From positions 1-17,853 of the forward strand of contig DAOWCY010000151.1 in assembly GCA_030639305.1 (NCBI GenBank): 17,853 bases of DNA, in the 5' to 3' direction. The DNA is from JAGLQA01 sp023135565 (GTDB lineage: Bacteria; Acidobacteriota; Aminicenantia; UBA2199). Both the position numbers and the translations under genes were made by a program. Under the pieces are notes generated by a model that worked only from the letters and a program-made list of their open reading frames with translations, did not search any database and was not told the DNA's origin. Shown here one piece after another: positions 14,559 through 17,853 of this stretch (the stretch's first letter is position 1; every line of letters starts with the position of its first letter).

Positions 14559-14568
14559 GAGGTTTATA

Positions 14569-15153
14569 ATGAAGAAAAAAATTTTAGGGTTAACTACATT
14601 GTTACTCTTTATACTGTTCAGTCTAACCGGCTGTAATAAATATGAGAATGAATCTTTATCCGGCTCGAGATTAATCGTGATGAAGCTTACGGCCAGCAGC
14701 CCCGGAGGCAGTCTCAGTTCCGTGGCCTACAGCGATGTGTTGACAAGCAGTGATACCGTGGAAGAAGATTTCGCCGCCGTAACGGTGGCTGCCGAACTGC
14801 TGACTCCAGACCCCTTACCCGAAGCTATCGTTACTGATTATCATTCGGTAGTCGTTAAACGCATCAAGGTTGAATACAGCCGTGCGGATGGCTTGTCGCA
14901 GCAGGGAAGGGATGTGCCCTATTCTTTCATGCAGAATGTTCATCAACTGATTGAAATCGGCAAGTTTGGTAGTATTGATTTTGTCCTGGTTCAGCATACG
15001 GCCAAGTTAGAATCCCCCCTGTATGAACTCCGGTTTTCTCCGGAAGTATTAAGGATGGAAGCCAGGATCACCATTTATTCCCAGGACATGGGTGGGAAAT
15101 GGTTGGAGCCTGTGTATGGAAGCCTTTCCGTCTGGTTTGGGAATTTCGATTAG
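14569..15153 (+). CDS. Lipoprotein of unknown function downstream of pilQ
   Basis: The 194-residue product has a type II signal peptide ending LFSLTGC, with lipidated Cys22. The rest looks beta-rich, with alternating hydrophobic strands (SVVVKRIKVEYSRADG, FGSIDFVLVQH, RMEARITIYSQDMG) and ends SLSVWFGNFD. This suggests a single beta-sandwich domain, but I do not recognise the family with confidence. The start at 14569 is supported by AGGAGG (14557-14562) overlapping the pilQ stop; an earlier in-frame start lies inside pilQ. Its position makes it a member of the pil transcript and a candidate secretin-associated or surface lipoprotein. Confidence 0.8.
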   Translation: MKKKILGLTTLLLFILFSLTGCNKYENESLSGSRLIVMKLTASSPGGSLSSVAYSDVLTSSDTVEEDFAAVTVAAELLTPDPLPEAIVTDYHSVVVKRIKVEYSRADGLSQQGRDVPYSFMQNVHQLIEIGKFGSIDFVLVQHTAKLESPLYELRFSPEVLRMEARITIYSQDMGGKWLEPVYGSLSVWFGNFD

Positions 15154-15194
15154 GTGGAGAGAGGCAGGTAAATAAAAAAAACGGAGGTTTTGTA

Positions 15195-16280
15195 ATGAAA
15201 AGATATAAATTAGCAGCGGCGTTTTTAGTGGTCCTGTTATTAACGTTTACATCCTGTAAGCGCAGCAAGGTTGTGGACCCCGGCAGCGGCGGCGGCCCCA
15301 CCGGGCATCCCATCACGTTGACGGGCACAGCCAACCCGTCCACTATCTATGTAAAAGAATTCCAAACGGTTTCTACCTTGTTAACCATAGCGGCAGTCAT
15401 ATATGACGGCAGCAGGGCCGTTGGGAAAACCATCATTTTCGAAGCCGCGGATTACGGTAAGTTTCAAGGCACAGGGGAAACTACTATTACAAGAACAACC
15501 GATATAAATGGTGAAGCAAGGGTAGAGTATGTTTTTCCCGCCGGCACCGATGTGAGAGTTGCTTCACAGACACTGGTAACAGCCTACATCAGCGATGCTG
15601 AAATGGCCGATAATACTTACATCTATACCACTGTCCCCTTAACTCTCGTCCCCTGGGAAACCAATGACTATATCGAGATCAGCGGCGCTATCCTGGAAAC
15701 CGATTCCAAAACGGGGATCAAAGGAGTTGGAGTGGAAGCCACTGACTCTAACGGTATTATCTATACGGGGGTATCCGGGTCGGGCGGTGCATATACCATT
15801 ATAATTCCCGGGGCCGCCTCTACCGGTTTTTCCGGGACGATAACCCCCTCCAGATCGGGATATACATTTTCTCCCAGCAGCCTCAACATACCTGAAGAGA
15901 CAGCCTCTTATGTAGATATTGATACGGATTTTTATGCCAACGCGACTGAAACCATAAATGTTGATTTTGATTCATTTGATTTTGGCTGGGGCGGTGGTAC
16001 GATTGAAGTCTATATATACTGTCTGCCCAGCACTACCTATCGCACTACCTTTACTGCTAATACCGCCGATGTCGACTGGATAACCGTAGGTTTAAGTGAA
16101 TTCGGTACTTTCTACAGTCATGTCACTGGAAGAACTCCCAAATTTTTATGGATAAAAGTACAAGCCAACTATTCTGAAGACTCGAGAAGCGGTAGTGTGG
16201 TTATTATCGCTACCGGTCAGGACAGCATCGGTACAGTTTCGGTCGGAATCGAACAAGAAGGTATCCCGGCTCCGGAATAG
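15195..16280 (+). CDS. Multi-domain surface lipoprotein (Big_1-like, carboxypeptidase-regulatory-like and BACON-like domains)
   Basis: The 361-residue product has a lipoprotein signal ending TFTSC (Cys21) and a Gly-rich spacer. Residues about 38-150 look like a bacterial Ig-like Big_1 domain (TTDINGEARVEYVFPAG). Residues about 160-250 look like a carboxypeptidase-regulatory/prealbumin-type fold (ISGAILETDSKTGIKGVGV, then SGYTFSPSSLNI). Residues about 254-356 look like a BACON domain (DWITVG, then NYSEDSRSGSVVIIATG and VSVGIEQEG). Such modules act in adhesion or carbohydrate binding in other proteins. GGAGG (15183-15187) 7 nt before the ATG fixes the start. It lies 41 bp after the previous lipoprotein gene and is probably co-transcribed with pil. 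Confidence 0.78.
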   Translation: MKRYKLAAAFLVVLLLTFTSCKRSKVVDPGSGGGPTGHPITLTGTANPSTIYVKEFQTVSTLLTIAAVIYDGSRAVGKTIIFEAADYGKFQGTGETTITRTTDINGEARVEYVFPAGTDVRVASQTLVTAYISDAEMADNTYIYTTVPLTLVPWETNDYIEISGAILETDSKTGIKGVGVEATDSNGIIYTGVSGSGGAYTIIIPGAASTGFSGTITPSRSGYTFSPSSLNIPEETASYVDIDTDFYANATETINVDFDSFDFGWGGGTIEVYIYCLPSTTYRTTFTANTADVDWITVGLSEFGTFYSHVTGRTPKFLWIKVQANYSEDSRSGSVVIIATGQDSIGTVSVGIEQEGIPAPE

Positions 16281-16308
16281 GTTCGCCGCGCACAAAGCCG
16301 GGAAAAAG

Positions 16309-16363
16309 GGAATGCCGGAATAGTGGAATGAACAGGTTAAAACCTGTAGTTGTCCGGCATTCC
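16309..16363 (+). terminator. Nested inverted repeat, probable terminator of the pil unit
   Basis: Perfect 11-bp outer arms GGAATGCCGGA/TCCGGCATTCC (16309-16319, 16353-16363) enclose a second 7-bp hairpin ACAGGTT-AA-AACCTGT (16332-16347). The tail TCTTGCTTT is only moderately T-rich, so termination is likely but could be inefficient. Confidence 0.55.
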
Positions 16364-16398
16364 TCTTGCTTTAAAGAGAAAGATTTGTTTTTTAGAGT

Positions 16399-16415
16399 CC
16401 CTCGATTGTCGAGGG
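16399..16415 (+). terminator. Second hairpin before the TTG-start gene
   Basis: A 7-bp stem CCCTCGA-TTG-TCGAGGG followed by TTTGT. It may be a second weak terminator or a leader structure of the downstream gene. A T-run precedes it at 16388-16393. Confidence 0.35.
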
Positions 16416-16457
16416 TTTGTCGAAGTTTCGATACATTGTTATTAGTAAGGAATAATA

Positions 16458-17853
16458 TTGGAAAACGTTAAAACTGAGAAAGACCAACTGGTAGACTTAG
16501 AGAGGCTGCGACAACAGGATAAGTACGACGAATTTTTTACAACAGCGGAAAAAGCCATAACCGACTATCCCGATTCCTATCCCGTTAAATTTTTGTACGC
16601 CTCGGCCCTGGCGGAGATGCAGCGGCTGGCTGAAGCAGAGAGTGTGTTAAAAGACTTAATGATTACCTTTCCAGACAACATCAACCTCCTTTTAGAATTA
16701 GGGAAGGTCACTTTTGCATTGGCAAAACACACCGAAGCCGCTGAGTTTTATAATAAGATCCTGTTTTTAGACCCCTTTAATGCGCAGGCGAAAACGGAAC
16801 TCGAAAAAATTAAGAGTTTACAAAGCGGCCAACCCGGCGCTTCCCAAGCTCCGCCACCGCCTGTTCAAAAACCGGCCCCGCCGGTGCAGCAAACAGCCTC
16901 CCCACCACTTCCTCCAATGCAGCAAACAGCTCCTCCACCAACCCCGGTTCAACAGCCCGCAGCGCCCGCAGCGGCGCCTTCCCCTCCGCCCGGATTGGAT
17001 ACAGCGCCACTGCCCCCACCAATGCAGCAAGCAGTACCGCCCCCACCGCCACCGCCTGGACTGGAAACACCGGACATGGAATTTGAAATCCCCTCCGCCC
17101 CTGGAATTGAAAGCCATGAGATAGAGCTCGAAATCCCTGATATTTCTTCATCCCCACCGGTACCGGCAGCAGCGCCTGCTCCACCACCAGGGCTGGATAC
17201 AGCGCCTGCCCCTCCACCTGGACTGGAAACAGTGCCTCTTTCGCCTTCTCCAGCCGCGGAATTGCCGGGAGCAGGAAGCGATATGGATTTCGAAATTCCC
17301 TCTGCCTCGGACATGGAAGGCATCCGGATAGAATATGAAACCCCAGTCCAGGAACAGCCGGTGGACTTAGAGGCCAGCCCGCCCGTGGTGCCCGCAGCGC
17401 CGGAAGGAAAAGAATTTGATATTCCCGCAGTGCCGGGAGTGGACCGGTTGGCCGGGGTAAAAGCGAACGAAGTGGAGGATACGATACTCGAAATGGAAAC
17501 GCCCGACGTTCCTAAAATAGAGCAAGGCCCTCCCCTCCCCCCGCCCTCTGCCGGTATCCCCGATGCGGAAGAATACGACATACCTTCCGGCCAGGATTTC
17601 GACCAGGAGAGTCTCGATATAGATTATGAAGCTCCTGTCCGGGAACAGGCTTTAGATCTAAACGAAATGCCGGTACAGGAGCCGGTGCAGGCACAAGCGC
17701 CTGCCCCGCCCGCCGCTGCCCCGCCGGTTAGTGATGAGGAATTCGAGATACCCTCCATGCCGCCGCAAGCGGGCCAGGATGTGTTCGGCGAAATGCCGGT
17801 ACAGGAGCCGGTGCAGGTACAAGCGCCTGCCCCGCCAGCCGCTGTCCCTCCGA
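16458..17853 (+). CDS. TPR protein with long Pro/Ala-rich multi-motif region (3' end beyond window)
   Basis: An uninterrupted frame runs from TTG at 16458 to the right edge, at least 465 residues. An in-frame TAA at 16446 and AAGGA (16447-16451), 6 nt before the TTG, fix the start. Residues about 10-115 are TPR-like (LRQQDKYDEFFTTAEKAI, EAESVLKDLMITFP, HTEAAEFYNKILFLDP). From about 124 on it is Pro/Ala/Gln-rich and disordered. The motif [ED][FYL][ED][IT]P recurs: MEFEIPSA 207, IELEIPDI 222, MDFEIPSA 276, IEYETPV 291, KEFDIPAV 318, EEYDIPSG 371, IDYEAPV 388 and EEFEIPSM 427. No signal peptide is seen, so it is probably cytoplasmic, or membrane-anchored through the unseen C-terminus. Function unknown; a scaffold role is inferred. 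Confidence 0.85.
   Translation, partial: MENVKTEKDQLVDLERLRQQDKYDEFFTTAEKAITDYPDSYPVKFLYASALAEMQRLAEAESVLKDLMITFPDNINLLLELGKVTFALAKHTEAAEFYNKILFLDPFNAQAKTELEKIKSLQSGQPGASQAPPPPVQKPAPPVQQTASPPLPPMQQTAPPPTPVQQPAAPAAAPSPPPGLDTAPLPPPMQQAVPPPPPPPGLETPDMEFEIPSAPGIESHEIELEIPDISSSPPVPAAAPAPPPGLDTAPAPPPGLETVPLSPSPAAELPGAGSDMDFEIPSASDMEGIRIEYETPVQEQPVDLEASPPVVPAAPEGKEFDIPAVPGVDRLAGVKANEVEDTILEMETPDVPKIEQGPPLPPPSAGIPDAEEYDIPSGQDFDQESLDIDYEAPVREQALDLNEMPVQEPVQAQAPAPPAAAPPVSDEEFEIPSMPPQAGQDVFGEMPVQEPVQVQAPAPPAAVPP
17664..17726 (+). repeat. 63-bp intragenic direct repeat, unit 1
   Basis: It encodes EMPVQEPVQAQAPAPPAA and adjoining residues, and recurs 126 bp (42 codons) downstream at 17790-17852 with only a few base differences. 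This is a recent in-frame duplication in the Pro-rich region. Confidence 0.85.
17790..17852 (+). repeat. 63-bp intragenic direct repeat, unit 2
   Basis: It encodes EMPVQEPVQVQAPAPPAA and adjoining residues. The array may continue past the window edge, since the unit ends one base before the last position. Confidence 0.85.

Noticed and set aside
16417..16445. TTGTCG-N17-TATTAG as promoter of the TPR/Pro-rich gene
   Set aside because: The predicted transcription start would fall after the Shine-Dalgarno sequence, so it cannot give a usable leader.
16780..17694. Off-frame and antisense Pro/Gly/Ser-rich frames
   Set aside because: They are shadows of the single long frame starting at 16458, which alone has TPR motifs, a ribosome binding site and no stop.
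1..17853. tRNA or rRNA genes
   Set aside because: No cloverleaf-like or rRNA-like sequence was recognised in any spacer by eye; a covariance-model scan was not possible here.

Overview
The window is a chromosomal stretch from a diderm, Gram-negative-type bacterium. It carries a complete type IV pilus alignment and secretin operon (pilM, pilN, pilO, pilP, pilQ), several lipoproteins with lipobox-like cysteines, and an ApbE flavin transferase. Base composition is moderate and coding density is high. The mix of large secreted S9 peptidases, VapBC, TPR proteins and a pilMNOPQ block with lipoproteins behind it would suit Acidobacteriota or Aminicenantes-like lineages. That placement is a low-confidence inference, because no rRNA or marker gene is present.

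Left part (1-5436): a vapBC toxin-antitoxin pair on the minus strand; apbE translationally coupled to a tiny Cys-rich membrane protein on the plus strand; then a 993-residue secreted S9 peptidase on the minus strand with long Lys/Glu-rich insertions. The spacers between these genes hold copies of a dispersed hairpin repeat (A-E), two of them with a second hairpin element (R2). Several stems carry compensatory changes.

Middle part (5437-9402): a membrane-anchored TPR plus HExxH metallopeptidase gene; a convergent DMT/EamA transporter gene; a degraded transposase C-terminus (8231-8467, minus) that gives no ATG-initiated reading frame of its own; a hotdog-fold thioesterase gene; and an AT-rich leader with short repeated motifs ahead of pilM.

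Right part (9403-17853): pilM-pilN-pilO-pilP-pilQ with overlapping or nearly touching stop and start codons, so almost certainly one transcript. Two lipoprotein genes with good ribosome binding sites follow directly. The second encodes Big_1-like, carboxypeptidase-regulatory-like and BACON-like domains. After a nested hairpin (probable terminator) comes a gene with a TTG start that runs off the right edge. Its product has N-terminal TPRs and a very long Pro/Ala-rich region in which an acidic-aromatic-acidic-Ile-Pro motif recurs about eight times.

Functionally, PilM (cytoplasmic actin-like), PilN and PilO (inner membrane), PilP (periplasmic) and PilQ (outer-membrane secretin) form the trans-envelope alignment complex of a type IV pilus or related type II-like machine. 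The downstream lipoproteins and the TPR/Pro-rich protein are plausible uncharacterised accessories, inferred from position only. No ATPases, pilins or prepilin peptidase lie in the window.
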